Made by a program: the position numbers and the translations under genes. The notes beneath the pieces are model-generated. The model searched no databases. It was not told the DNA's origin and saw only the letters and a program-made list of their open reading frames with translations. Below are positions 10,501 to 20,178 of a stretch of 64,000 bases of DNA, one piece after another; position 1 is the first letter of the stretch, and each line of letters opens with the position of its first letter. Origin of the DNA: Passalora sequoiae (Eukaryota > Ascomycota > Dothideomycetes > Mycosphaerellales > Mycosphaerellaceae); NCBI GenBank assembly GCA_013248845.1, contig WSQC01000032.1, positions 248,001 through 312,000 on the forward strand. The letters are read 5' to 3'.

Positions 10501-13310
10501 TCGCTACTGCCATGCTGGCAGAAGCCGCGCACAAGGACCTGGATGTGGTATTCACGACCGATGTCCAGGATTGTCTCAACGACTCTTGGCTCAAGCTTGA
10601 TCCGTACATGGGCCGCGCCGAGCTTGCTGACCTGATGCCGACGGAGATCGCCAGTTTCGTTGGGCTCTCTGAAGATGACAACGAGACTGAAAGACTTATT
10701 GCTGGGTATCTGCCGCCGTCCTGCCGCGTAGATGCTACAGCGACGTTGTTGAGCCAGGCTGGCACTAGTTTCAGCGCTTTCGCGCTTCCCGAACTATCAA
10801 ATTATCTGGAACAAGCTGCGATCAACAGCCAGTCGCTGGTATCCATAGCATCAACGGGTAGCATCGCTGAAATCGACCTGAGGGACCTTGTGATCGACTC
10901 GAGAGTCCCTAGTAACAGTCTGACAGTCGTTGTTTGGACCAGTAGCCCAACAGTGCCGGCGCGTGTTGGCAGACTTGACAATAAACCATTTTTCAGGCAC
11001 GACAAGACCTACTGGCTCGTAGGACTGTCGGGCGCCCTAGGCATATCCCTTTGCGACTGGATGATAGATCGCGGTGTCAGAAATTTGGTGCTTACCAGTC
11101 GCAACCCAAAGATCGATCAGCGTTGGGTTGACGACCATGCTCGCAACGGCGCCACAGTCAACATATTACGCTGCGATGTCACTGATGAGGCAGCCATCAA
11201 GAAAGTGCACCACGAGATTGTCACCACGATGCCTCCGATCATCGGGTTGCTGAACGGTGCCATGGTCTTGCGAGACGTTTCCATTCGGAACATGGAGTTC
11301 GATCAGGTCACCGATGTGATCCGACCGAAGGTTCTGGGTAGCTTGCATCTGGATAAAATCTTCCACGATGCTGATCTTGACTTCTTTGTGCTGCTCTCAT
11401 CCATCAATTGTGTGATCGGTAACGTTGGGCAAGCAAACTATGCCGCAGCGAACATGGGAATGTGCGGCGTCGCTGCCAACCGCAAATTGCGAGGATTCAG
11501 GTCGAGCGTTGTAAATGTCGGAGCGATCATCGGCATTGGGTATATCACCGACTCGGCGCGCCAGCTTGATGTCACGGTAGCCAAAGCGCACATGATGCAC
11601 TTGAGCGAGGAAGACTTCCATCAAATCTTCCTTGAAGCTATGGAAGCCGGCCATGCCGACTCTTCTGCAGGTCCCGAAATCTCCACTGGTCTGCTCGACA
11701 TCTCACCTGATCTTGAGCAGATGCCCAAGTGGTTCAATGATCCGAAATTTGCGCACTTCGTTACCAGCAAGGCGTCAAAAGCTGGCGAGCAGAAGAAAGA
11801 GGGTAGCGCATCAGTCCATGACCGCCTGCAGGAATGCCAATCGGAAGAAGAGGTTCTGCAGGTTGTGCGCTCGGCATTTGCGGCGCAGCTGAGGAAGATG
11901 CTACAAATCTCAACCCTCGATGAAGAGCTGCTGTCTCTTGACGTCCGTGATATAGGCCTCGATTCGCTCATTTCTGTCGACGTTCGGTCGTGGTTCCTCA
12001 GGAACCTGCAGGTCAGCATCCCAGTCCTCAAGATCATGTCCTCCGAAACGCGCATTGGTGACCTCGCTGCATTGGCAGCAGAAGGAGTGCCAGCGGAACT
12101 GATTCCGCGAGTCGTTGACAGTAGTAGTGACAGCAACACAGAGAACACAAGAGGCTCGACACCGGATCCAAGCACCGCAGCGAAGGCGGTAGGTATTCAA
12201 GAGGCGACACAAGTGTCAACGCCCAATACCAGCCCGGAGAGATCACCTTCCGTCGATTGGGACGCTGAAGCTCGGCCTCCACAAAACGTCTCGGCACTTG
12301 TCGACACAAGTACAATGGCGCGCTCTCGGCCAGAAGTGGTGCTACTGACCGGCAGCAGTGGACTCCTTGGCCATCATCTTTTGGCCGCTCTTACCAGTCA
12401 GCCTTCAATTCACAAGGTCATTTGCATAGCCGTCCGCCGCCTCGCTGAGCGCATCAACAATGGCGAGCTACCACGTCCAAGCCACCGAGTCGAGTATCAC
12501 GAGGGAGACCTCTGTTTGCCGAACTTTGGAATGGACGAACAGACCACCAGTCGAGTCTTCAGCCAAATTGACGCTGTAATACACAATGGCTCAGATACTT
12601 CGCATCTGAAGTACTACGAGGCGCTAAAGGTTGCCAACGTAGACTCCACCAAGCAGCTTATCAGCCTTTGCCTGCCACGCCTCGTCGCAATACACTATGT
12701 ATCGTCCGCAGGAGTTGCTCTGTTCAGCGGTCGAGGTCGATTCCCCGAGATCTCTTGTACCTCCACTGGCTCAAAGCCTCCTGCTGACGGATCTCATGGC
12801 TACATGTGTGGCAAGTGGGTATGCGAATTGATGCTCGAAAGAGTTCATGCTGCTACCGGATTGAAAATTGTTATCCAACGGCCTTCAACCATTATTCGGG
12901 AAGGTGATGATGCAACAGCAGCGCGTGCTAGCTTCGACTGGGTCAACGCACTCATACATTATTCGCACAAGATTGAAAGCGTGCCGAAGGTCGAGCACAA
13001 CCGCGGCGCTTTCGATCTGGTGACTGTTCAAACGTGCTGCAACGATATCGTCCGGGAGCTCATAACGCCAAAGAAGAACGGCCAAGTCACATACGTGAAC
13101 AATGTCGGCGACATTGTATTGCCAATGGACAAGATGGCGGAGATGGGCCGTCGATATGCAGGCAAAACGCAGCTGTATAGCGTGGTGCCTATGGCGGAAT
13201 GGACCCAAAGAGTGATTGCTGCCGGCCTGCACCCAGCGGTGGCAGCGTTGATCGAGACTTTTGACGCGCCAGGACTGGTATACCCTCAGCTGGTGAGAGG
13301 CGAGGCTTGA
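4576..13310 (+). CDS. Highly reducing polyketide synthase with reductive release domain (KS-AT-DH-MT-ER0-KR-ACP-R)
   Basis: Exon 1 (4576-4618) encodes the first residues and joins 4747-13310 across a 128-bp intron (GTATGT...ATAG), restoring the KS opening PIAIVGSSCRFAG. The product has 2,868 residues. KS: DTACSSS with Cys181, His321 in EAHGTGT and His362. AT: GHSSGE with Ser640. DH: LEGH with His969 and HPIDIDAAFQ with Asp1144 or Asp1146. C-methyltransferase: LEIGAGTGG near 1420. KR: VGLSGALG near 2105 and SS...QANYAAAN with Tyr2246. ACP: GLDSL with Ser2421. Release domain: TGSSGLLG near 2550 and GYMCGK with Tyr2700/Lys2704, an NAD(P)-dependent thioester reductase fold. The stretch between MT and KR has no recognisable ER cofactor site, so enoyl reduction must come from the partner at 3008-4160. 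There is no condensation or adenylation module. The expected product is a methylated, partly reduced chain released as an aldehyde or alcohol. The layout matches betaenone-type synthases; product identity is inference. Confidence 0.95.
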
Positions 13311-13734
13311 TGAGCAAGCATGGGTAGAGGCGATGGAAGATATCAATCGACGAGTTTGATGTTGTCGATATTATAGATGCGACGCGATGCAACGCGTGGA
13401 GACGTTTGCCAAGCCACATACACGTGACTACATCATGCACGTGACGGTGCACCCGCGAGAATGCTAATACTGAGCTAGCAGGCAAGAAGACCAGTCTGCA
13501 GGTCAAGTCAGCAGAGTAGTCGCGACGATGCTGTCGACCATTGAAGTGTAATCAATACGAGAATGATGACGTGAGATTGGGCTGGTCAGCAAACTCGAAT
13601 GATTGCCTGATCATTGTGATGCCTCAAATGGTACGATGAGCGATAGCGAAGTCCCAAAGTACCCCTTCATGCACCATTCATTTGTCTCCTCCGTCGTGAT
13701 TCTAAGCGCGGCAAAGGAATGATCGTCCTCCGAC
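13311..13734. promoter_or_regulatory. Intergenic region with paired CACGTGAC sites, upstream of the cluster regulator
   Basis: The 424-bp spacer between the PKS stop and the Zn2Cys6 gene contains two identical CACGTGAC octamers at 13421-13428 and 13438-13445, 17 bp start to start. CACGTG is the core recognised by bHLH and some bZIP factors. One further CACGTG lies in the PKS promoter. Function is inferred from the repeated spacing only. Confidence 0.45.
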
Positions 13735-14541
13735 ATGCCCAAAGAGTCCTCCTCACTTGGAGTCACCGGCTTCTTCGCCACTGCAAAGAGATCTGCATGT
13801 GATCGCTGTCGAAAATCCAAGCTACGGTGTCCGCCGAGGGACGACAATGAGCAACCATGTGCTCGCTGCCAGAGAGCGGGTGTGGAATGCTACACAGGCT
13901 ATACTCAGCCGCTTGGCCGATTATGTAAGAACAGACCTGGCAAATCTCCAGAGCCGTCCATGCCCCATGCCTCCGCATTCTGGGACACAGAGGGCCATGG
14001 AACGCTCCCCATGTCCTCGGCTCGACCGCAGAGCAGGTCAAACACTGAAATAGAAGGCACAGTGGAGCTGCCCATGATGCCCACGATCATATCGCCAGGC
14101 TCCTGCTACTGGCAAGAGAACGGCTTCGATGCATGGAGTCACCTTATGGATGATTTTCTAGTCAGTGATGCTGCCGATCAGCTTCAGGGAGACTGCACAG
14201 ATACGACTCCTCCTTCACCTGATGTTGATATGCCAATGAAGCCCGCGACAAGTAATGAATGCCAGATGTCTTTACGCGGAAGCGACTCGGCACGAAGCCA
14301 GCGCTCAACTCCTTTGGTGTGCGGCGAGCAGACGCCCGATGAAGGGAGGCACGACCTGGCGGACACGACTCCTGACAAGGCCATCCATGCTCCAACACAG
14401 CCGGCGCACGCGTCCAGGAAGAGGCAACAAGATCGGTTGAGACTGGAGCTGGAAGAACTCGCTATCAGACGAGAAGAGATCAGCATTCGAAAACGACTGC
14501 TGGATCTCGATCAAGAAGCCGAGCACGTAATGCTTCCCTGA
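13735..14541 (+). CDS. Zn2Cys6 transcription factor, probable cluster regulator
   Basis: A single exon of 268 residues. A binuclear zinc cluster sits at about residues 22-52 with the pattern C-x2-C-x6-C-x11-C-x2-C-x6-C (CDRCRKSKLRC and CARCQRAGVEC). It is followed by a basic linker (LCKNRPGK), a long acidic and Ser/Thr/Pro-rich middle, and a C-terminal charged helix (residues about 225-262) that could form a coiled coil. The protein is short and lacks the fungal-specific middle homology region, as in many AflR-type pathway regulators. Its place at the end of the PKS cluster, 424 bp downstream of the synthase, suggests it controls that cluster. Confidence 0.88.
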   Translation: MPKESSSLGVTGFFATAKRSACDRCRKSKLRCPPRDDNEQPCARCQRAGVECYTGYTQPLGRLCKNRPGKSPEPSMPHASAFWDTEGHGTLPMSSARPQSRSNTEIEGTVELPMMPTIISPGSCYWQENGFDAWSHLMDDFLVSDAADQLQGDCTDTTPPSPDVDMPMKPATSNECQMSLRGSDSARSQRSTPLVCGEQTPDEGRHDLADTTPDKAIHAPTQPAHASRKRQQDRLRLELEELAIRREEISIRKRLLDLDQEAEHVMLP

Positions 14542-14565
14542 CCACTTGCCCACAATTTGTATCTT

Positions 14566-16185
14566 TCAAGCTCTCTCGTTCCGGACACGCTTGTGCTCTG
14601 CCACGACAGCTCTTCTTGCACGAGCTTGAACTTGAGCTGTGGATTGGCCTCTCCGCGGCAAGAGATACTCAGCACTGATGACGCACATTACCCAGCCATA
14701 CAGCCCCGCAAGTGGCCAGATATTCCAGAAGATAGCATGGCACCAACTCCACCAATTATGCTCCCCGTCGAAACTGCTGTCGACCAGGACTCTGACTTTC
14801 TCGTGCAGATCTGGTAGAGATTCAGCGTGGTATTTGCTTCGAAGCACATCATATCGCTGCCTATCTCCGTAATTGGTCCAGAACTGATCTTCATCATAGT
14901 AAGTATGTGCATACAGCCATTTCTGTCCTTTCAGCTCGCTGATCTTGTTTTCTAGGGCTTTGTTCCAAGCTACGAATTCCCGTTGGTCCTCAGGACCAGC
15001 GGCCCATACACCGAAGTTCAGCATGCTCTCCGTATGTGGATTTGCACAATCTGGCGCATCAGCGAGGAGTCCATACGCAGAATTCGGGGACTGGCCACGC
15101 ATATGCAGCGGGCACAGCCATAGTGGATACTTCTGGAGCTTCTCATCGAGATAGCTAACGAATTCGGAGACTCCTTCGTACGGGACGGCGACGTCCTGTA
15201 CAACGTATTTCGAGGAGAGTCCGCTATGATGCAAGGCATTGTACATGATACGCGTGTGAGTATACGTATCGAGGAGCCATCTTGTGAACTTGTTCAGTGG
15301 CACTGCAAAATATTGGTATGTGTACTTGCTGATCCAGAAAGCTCCTCGCTCGTAGCGAAAGAGATAGTCTTGGATCGGTATGTACTCGACCCAAGTATGT
15401 TTGGAAGGATCTGCTAGCTGATTCTCTGCGTTGAGGTAAAACCAGTCATCCCACGGCTTGGAGAAGGTCATCGGCTCAGCGTGTAGAGGAATGGCACTTG
15501 TCAGACTTCCGAGGCACACGACACCGCTGTCTTTGGTGAACAGTATACCATCCATGTAGTCTACCTCATCCTTGTGCCGTTCGTCCTCGAAGCGCTGCAC
15601 GGCTTCGCTCACGCTCGAAATTCGCAAATATGTCAGCTCCACGAAGGGCTTGGCCTCTACTAGCTCCAGCGCCAGCAACGTGACAACACCCATCGTACCG
15701 AATGATGCAGCCGCAGCATAGAACAGCTCCGCGGTTCTTGGATCATCTGGAGAGGCTTTCGCTACCTCGCCATTACCAAGGATGATCTCCACAGCTTTTA
15801 CGGTACGATCGAAGAAGCCATGACGGAATGAACTGCTTTCACCACTCGTGCCGGCAAATCCACCGCCGGCCGTGATTCCAGGGAACTCCATGACGACTGG
15901 AGGTATCAGTCCCAGCTTGAGTGTCTCGGTGACTAGCTCATCCATTGGAATATTAGGTTCGACGAAAGTGATTCCGGTCCTCTGGGTGACATGAATCGTG
16001 AGCATGTGCTTCAAGTGGCTGATATCAATGATGGTGTCATGCCGTCGGGCAGACTTTCTCGTGCTGTTTGTTGAGCCATGATATATGCGGAAAGGTGACT
16101 TGGACTGGTAGAACGATCGAACGCGAGCCGCCACAAGAGCCACTTCCTGGTCGTGATCCGGGCAGGTGGGAAAGTCTGGAAGCAT
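14566..16185 (-). CDS. DHCR24-like FAD-dependent sterol delta-24 reductase family protein
   Basis: A single exon of 539 residues starting MLPDFPTCPD. The N-terminal half is a PCMH-type FAD-binding domain (VEPNIPMDELV, then PPVVMEFPGITAGGGFAGTSGESSSF, where GGGFAGTSGE is the flavin loop). The C-terminal half has the FWNIWPLAGLYG type of segment. Order and motifs resemble 24-dehydrocholesterol reductase (DHCR24/DIMINUTO), which reduces the side-chain C24 double bond of sterols with FAD and NADPH. The membrane anchor at the N-terminus of animal DHCR24 is absent or very short. The gene ends only 24 bp from the end of the Zn2Cys6 gene on the other strand. Remnants of a P450 and a DHCR7-like gene follow at 17.1-19.4 kb. 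The family is well supported; activity on sterols is inference. Confidence 0.8.
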   Translation of the reverse strand: MLPDFPTCPDHDQEVALVAARVRSFYQSKSPFRIYHGSTNSTRKSARRHDTIIDISHLKHMLTIHVTQRTGITFVEPNIPMDELVTETLKLGLIPPVVMEFPGITAGGGFAGTSGESSSFRHGFFDRTVKAVEIILGNGEVAKASPDDPRTAELFYAAAASFGTMGVVTLLALELVEAKPFVELTYLRISSVSEAVQRFEDERHKDEVDYMDGILFTKDSGVVCLGSLTSAIPLHAEPMTFSKPWDDWFYLNAENQLADPSKHTWVEYIPIQDYLFRYERGAFWISKYTYQYFAVPLNKFTRWLLDTYTHTRIMYNALHHSGLSSKYVVQDVAVPYEGVSEFVSYLDEKLQKYPLWLCPLHMRGQSPNSAYGLLADAPDCANPHTESMLNFGVWAAGPEDQREFVAWNKALENKISELKGQKWLYAHTYYDEDQFWTNYGDRQRYDVLRSKYHAESLPDLHEKVRVLVDSSFDGEHNWWSWCHAIFWNIWPLAGLYGWVMCVISAEYLLPRRGQSTAQVQARARRAVVAEHKRVRNERA

Positions 16186-17148
16186 GCCGGCAGGTCTGCT
16201 GTACTAGGTGTGTGATAGCGATGCAAGTCTGCCTGGCGGCGAAGCGTGTTCATATGCGTCGTGAAGAATCTCCCACAGGAGGAGCCCTGGATGACGCCAT
16301 TATTCAATTATGACTTCTGGTGAAACCGTATGACGATCTGCCAAAGGCATTATGGAGTGTTTGCTAGACCGAGAAGCAAACTCGTAGCAAACCAGGCAGG
16401 GCACTTCAAGATGCAGTCGCTGGGATGGACCTCTATCTGTGTACGACGATTGGGGTCACGGGTGCCTGCTGTGGCACGAAGGCGCATTGAACGATGAGAG
16501 CATCGTACATGTCTGACGAATGAAGCGGCAATGAAGCGAGGTCTTAAGCCGAGTGCTGTCTGCAGCTTTGAGGCTTTCGATGGCAGGAAGACTGCCGAGC
16601 AAGTCCGGCGCCAAGGATGATCTTGCGAAGATCATGTTGCTTCGTTGTCCAGTCATAACTGAAGAGAGGATCGTCCGTGCGCGTGCCAAGAGCTTCAAGC
16701 CATATCGTGCTGCTACTGCTGCAGTCTCTGCACCATCTCCCCAAATACGACGGGCTCTATGCAACATCGCGTCAACGACTGGCGTCTGTCTACGCGTCAC
16801 AACGAGAATGTGTGGCGTCGTAGGCCATGAGGTTCAAAGCGGTTTGGGCGCGTTTGACCCAATCTTAGACATGACTGAAGAAATGCATCGACATCCTGAA
16901 CGAACCACGCCACGTTCACGCCTCTATTGACTCGAGCAACCAGTCTATGCGAGCATGGGCGGAACACCATTGCTCTGAGGGTGGACGAGGACCCTCGAGC
17001 ATGACTATCATGGACACGAGACGCCCTTCGCGGTGCCATTGCTTTGGCCATACGTAGGAGAAGGCCAAGGAGACGAGAAGATACTTTAGCATCTCACTCG
17101 CTCGTTCGAGTTCCAGCTACCATCTTCCGCCGGCCATCATTATACTAA
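16186..17148. other. Non-coding interval upstream of the DHCR24-like gene
   Basis: About 960 bp without a convincing gene. Short open frames on both strands overlap each other and show no recognisable domain. The interval probably holds promoters for the flanking, divergently oriented loci. Confidence 0.5.
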
Positions 17149-18427
17149 ATGTCGATTCTAGGCTTGGCAGAATTGATCGCTGCAGTTAGTGACTGCGCGC
17201 ACACCCATGCGTGGTTGATGGTGGTCGCTACTCTTCTGTGCCTCATCTGCTGGCATTTGCTGCCGCAAACTCGACATTGCGCTGTGCCAAGAATGGTCAT
17301 CGTCGAAATCGCTTCCACCAGCATCTTCAGCGGCTTGATTGGGCGTCATCTAGATCTTTTGTGGGTCTGCAATAGTCATCTCGAGGGACTCCCTTTTGCT
17401 GAATATATCAATCCAGCTCTAGGTCACGATTGCGAATTAGTCGTCCTTGGAGCTGGCTATTCAATTACTACTATCTTCCATCTGGCCCGGATCTTGAGCA
17501 ACTCATGAGGCACTCTGGCCACGCCCTCATTCTTGAGCCTGTGTTCTATGCCACTTTCATACGGGCGATGGGTTTTGCGGATACGCTTGACATGAGACAG
17601 AAGATGGCGAGCAGCTTGGCCGAGTTGTCTAAATATGTCGAGGATGCTTACGGGTCTGGCAGCTCCTCTACAGCGAGGCTTAGCGGCGTGGACATTCTTC
17701 GGCACGCCTCTAGACTCGTGTCGTTAGCGCCGAGCACGTGCGATCCGGAGCGCTGGGAATTGCATGCTAACAAGAGGACAAGTAGTATGGTGCACGGTGC
17801 CCAAGTTGTTGAGCTTGACTTCTATCGACTTGTGTGTGACTTCGGTGCCTGTATAGCAATCCCACTTCTATTTGGGCAAGACTTCTTCAACAGCTACCCG
17901 GAGCTTCTCGATGATTTCTGGTCGTTCGACCAGTCTTTTGGTCTATTGATATCCGGAGTGCCCACGTGGATACCGTCAAAGATCCTCAAGAAGGGCGTCA
18001 TAGCGCGAGACCGCCTTATAGCTCGACTCGAAACTCTACACTCCCGACTCGCACGCAGCCGACAAGGGTATCCAGTCGACGTAGATTTGTCTGATGTGAG
18101 CACCGTAGTCTTGCGAAGAAGCCTTCTGTACGAGTCTAAAGAATGGTCGCTCAAAGAGAGGGGGGCGGCGACCTCACTGTCCTGTATGGACAGAATGCAA
18201 ACATGCATCCCACTCTGTTCTGGTGTCTGCTCTTCGTCTACTCAACACCTGACTTGGTTACTCAGCTGAGGGAAGATCTCGATCCGTTCATACTTGCATC
18301 TGGCGAGCTGGACCTCGCATCTGTGCTGAGCAAGTGTGTACTACTCAAAGCATGCACGCTCGAGACACTCCGTCTAACCACCTTCGTGCCTCTAGTAAAG
18401 CTGGTCGAGCGCGATATCACATATAGC
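17149..18427 (+). pseudogene. Broken cytochrome P450 with CYP7/CYP8-type I-helix, heme domain missing
   Basis: The locus starts with ATG at 17149 and a hydrophobic N-terminus, then reads through three frames. A first frame change lies near 17470-17500: the frame ending in VVLGAGYSITT must shift to reach LPSGPDLEQLMRHSGHA. A second lies at a six-G run (18160-18165), where one extra G would join SLKERG to GGDLTVLYGQNA. The I-helix reads LYGQNANMHPTLFW, the pattern of CYP7/CYP8-like enzymes that lack the usual AGxxT(T). The K-helix ETLR follows (LETLRLTTF). Homology ends near VERDITY, and there is no FxxGxRxC heme-binding loop before the DHCR7-like fragment begins. Without the cysteine ligand the product cannot be a working P450. 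Either indel alone could be a sequencing error; the missing heme domain could not easily be one. Confidence 0.78.
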
Positions 18428-19392
18428 CAAGGCAAGGATCAGCAGATACTTCGCTCCGTCGGCCGTGGCAGACAGAAAGGTCAGCGGCTCAATATCGTTT
18501 GACTTCTTCTCCGGAGTACGTCGAACACGAATGTGACGGACAGCACATCTAAATCCACTGACACGTTGCCAGGTAGAGCTGAATCCACGTCTTGGAGATC
18601 GATTCGATCTCAAGTTCTTCCACAACAGTAGGACTGGGATAATGGCCTGGACATTCATGTAGGATTGCCTCTCACTCTATAGCTACTACAATGGCGCGCT
18701 AAGTACTCGTTGGCAGCAACCTCTCATGGGCAGCCTACCAATACAACCACCACGGACACCTCACTAACTCCATGATCATCGTCAACATCCTCCAAGCAAT
18801 CTACGTCATAGACTTCATTGTGAACGAAGACTGGTACCTCCGCACCGTCGACATCACCCACGATCACTTCGGCTACTATCTAGCCTGGGGCACGTCGAGT
18901 TTCCTGCCCCAGCTCTACACCATCCAAGCTCAATACCTCGCTCGCTATCCCCTCGAGCTGAGCAGAACCCAGAGCATAGGCATACTCGCGACTGGTCTAG
19001 CAGGCTATGCCCTCTTCCGTTCCGCCAACCACCAGAAAGACATCGTCCGCCGCTCGAACGGCGCCACAATGGTCTGGGGCGAGGCCGCCAAAGTTATCCG
19101 CACAACGTACAGTACGAGCGATGGAGAGCGACATACGGCACTGCTTCTCACATGTGGATGGTGGGGAGTATGCCGACACATCAACTACCTGGCAGACCTG
19201 ATCCAGACCTTTGCCATGTGCGCAGCTTGTGGATTCGGCTCGATTGTGCCTTGGATACATTTCTTGTGGATGTGCGTTTTGTTGGTCAGTAGGATGTTTC
19301 GGGATGAGAGGAGATGTGAGAGTAAGTATGGAGAGACGTGGGTGCGGTATTGTCGAGAGGTGCGGTATCGTTTGCTGCCTGGTGTGTGGTGA
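18414..19392 (+). pseudogene. 3' half of a DHCR7-like (sterol delta-7 reductase, ERG4/ERG24 family) gene
   Basis: Three exons can be joined: about 18414-18515, 18573-18658 and 18717-19392, across 57-bp and 58-bp introns with canonical ends. The translation matches the C-terminal half of 7-dehydrocholesterol reductase: DFFSG-VELNPRLG across the first junction, then AWTF-INLSWAAYQ across the second, followed by NILQAIYVIDFIVNEDWYLR, DITHDHFGYYLAWG, RSANHQKDIVRRS, HINYLADL, a CESKYGETWVRYC segment and the family ending RYRLLPGVW. Enzymes of this family use NADPH to reduce ring double bonds of sterols. Roughly the first 230 residues are absent: upstream the frame meets a TAA at 18396-18398 inside P450 sequence. 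Splice sites and the stop are intact, so the loss of the front looks recent. No ATG for a full protein is present, although an internal ATG at 18772 could give a 206-residue piece. Confidence 0.82.
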
Positions 19393-20178
19393 GGCCGATT
19401 GATCGCATCACATCCTCGCATCAGAGAGACCGTCGAGGAAAAGACGCGAAGATCTGTTCCAGCAGCTCAGAGGTCCGGACGGCTGGATACACTCCCAAAA
19501 CGACACCCCCAGAATGTCTGGCTTGCCGGTCGAGAAGATTCTCTGTCAAAGCCCCTCCAAGTTGTTTGGCTATGCCCTCGAACGTATGTGGGGCGTGCTG
19601 ATGAGATGCTCGGAGTCGCACATTGGAAATCGACTGGCAGCATATGCCCGCCCGATGTGGTTGGCCGGTAGTTTTCCGAGTCACGTCCAATGCCTCGATA
19701 CTCCGCCTCGGGATGAGATGCCGCTCGCTCACTGGCAGATCAGACAAGGCGTCTACCAATACCGCGGACTTCAAGTAGGATCGCGGGCATCTTCTACAAG
19801 AAATCGCAAGACTATTCTCTGTTGAATCGTCTATCACGAGATGTCTAGACTGTAGTCCAGCTTTTCGGACCGAGTCGCGCCCGAGGTTGCTTTAAGAAGG
19901 TGAGGGAACAGCGAGCAAGGATCATCCTGATCTGCAGATCCGATCCGGATCGTACACCGGTACGAAGGTCAACGAGAAATCGACATCTGGAAATTGTCAT
20001 GCCTGGATTACTGCTGAACTATACTTTTCGTCAACAAATCTAATATTCCAACCAGCTCCTTCGCTCAAGTGCTCCAAAAGTCTATACGGCGAAGACCGTG
20101 CCGCCAGCAAGAAGGGTATCATCAATCATGACTCTATGCAACGATCCCTGTCCTCGACTTCCACATCATTACCCGCGC
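19393..20178. other. Intergenic region between DHCR7-like remnant and CFA-synthase-like gene
   Basis: About 790 bp. Open frames occur on both strands between 19,420 and 19,840, but none shows a recognised domain, and they overlap antisense to each other. It may contain further degraded coding sequence of the neighbouring cluster. Confidence 0.4.

Noticed and set aside
17149..18502. Treating the P450-like stretch as a functional gene with introns
   Set aside because: The frame changes lie at positions without usable GT-AG pairs, and no heme-binding cysteine loop exists downstream before DHCR7-like sequence starts.
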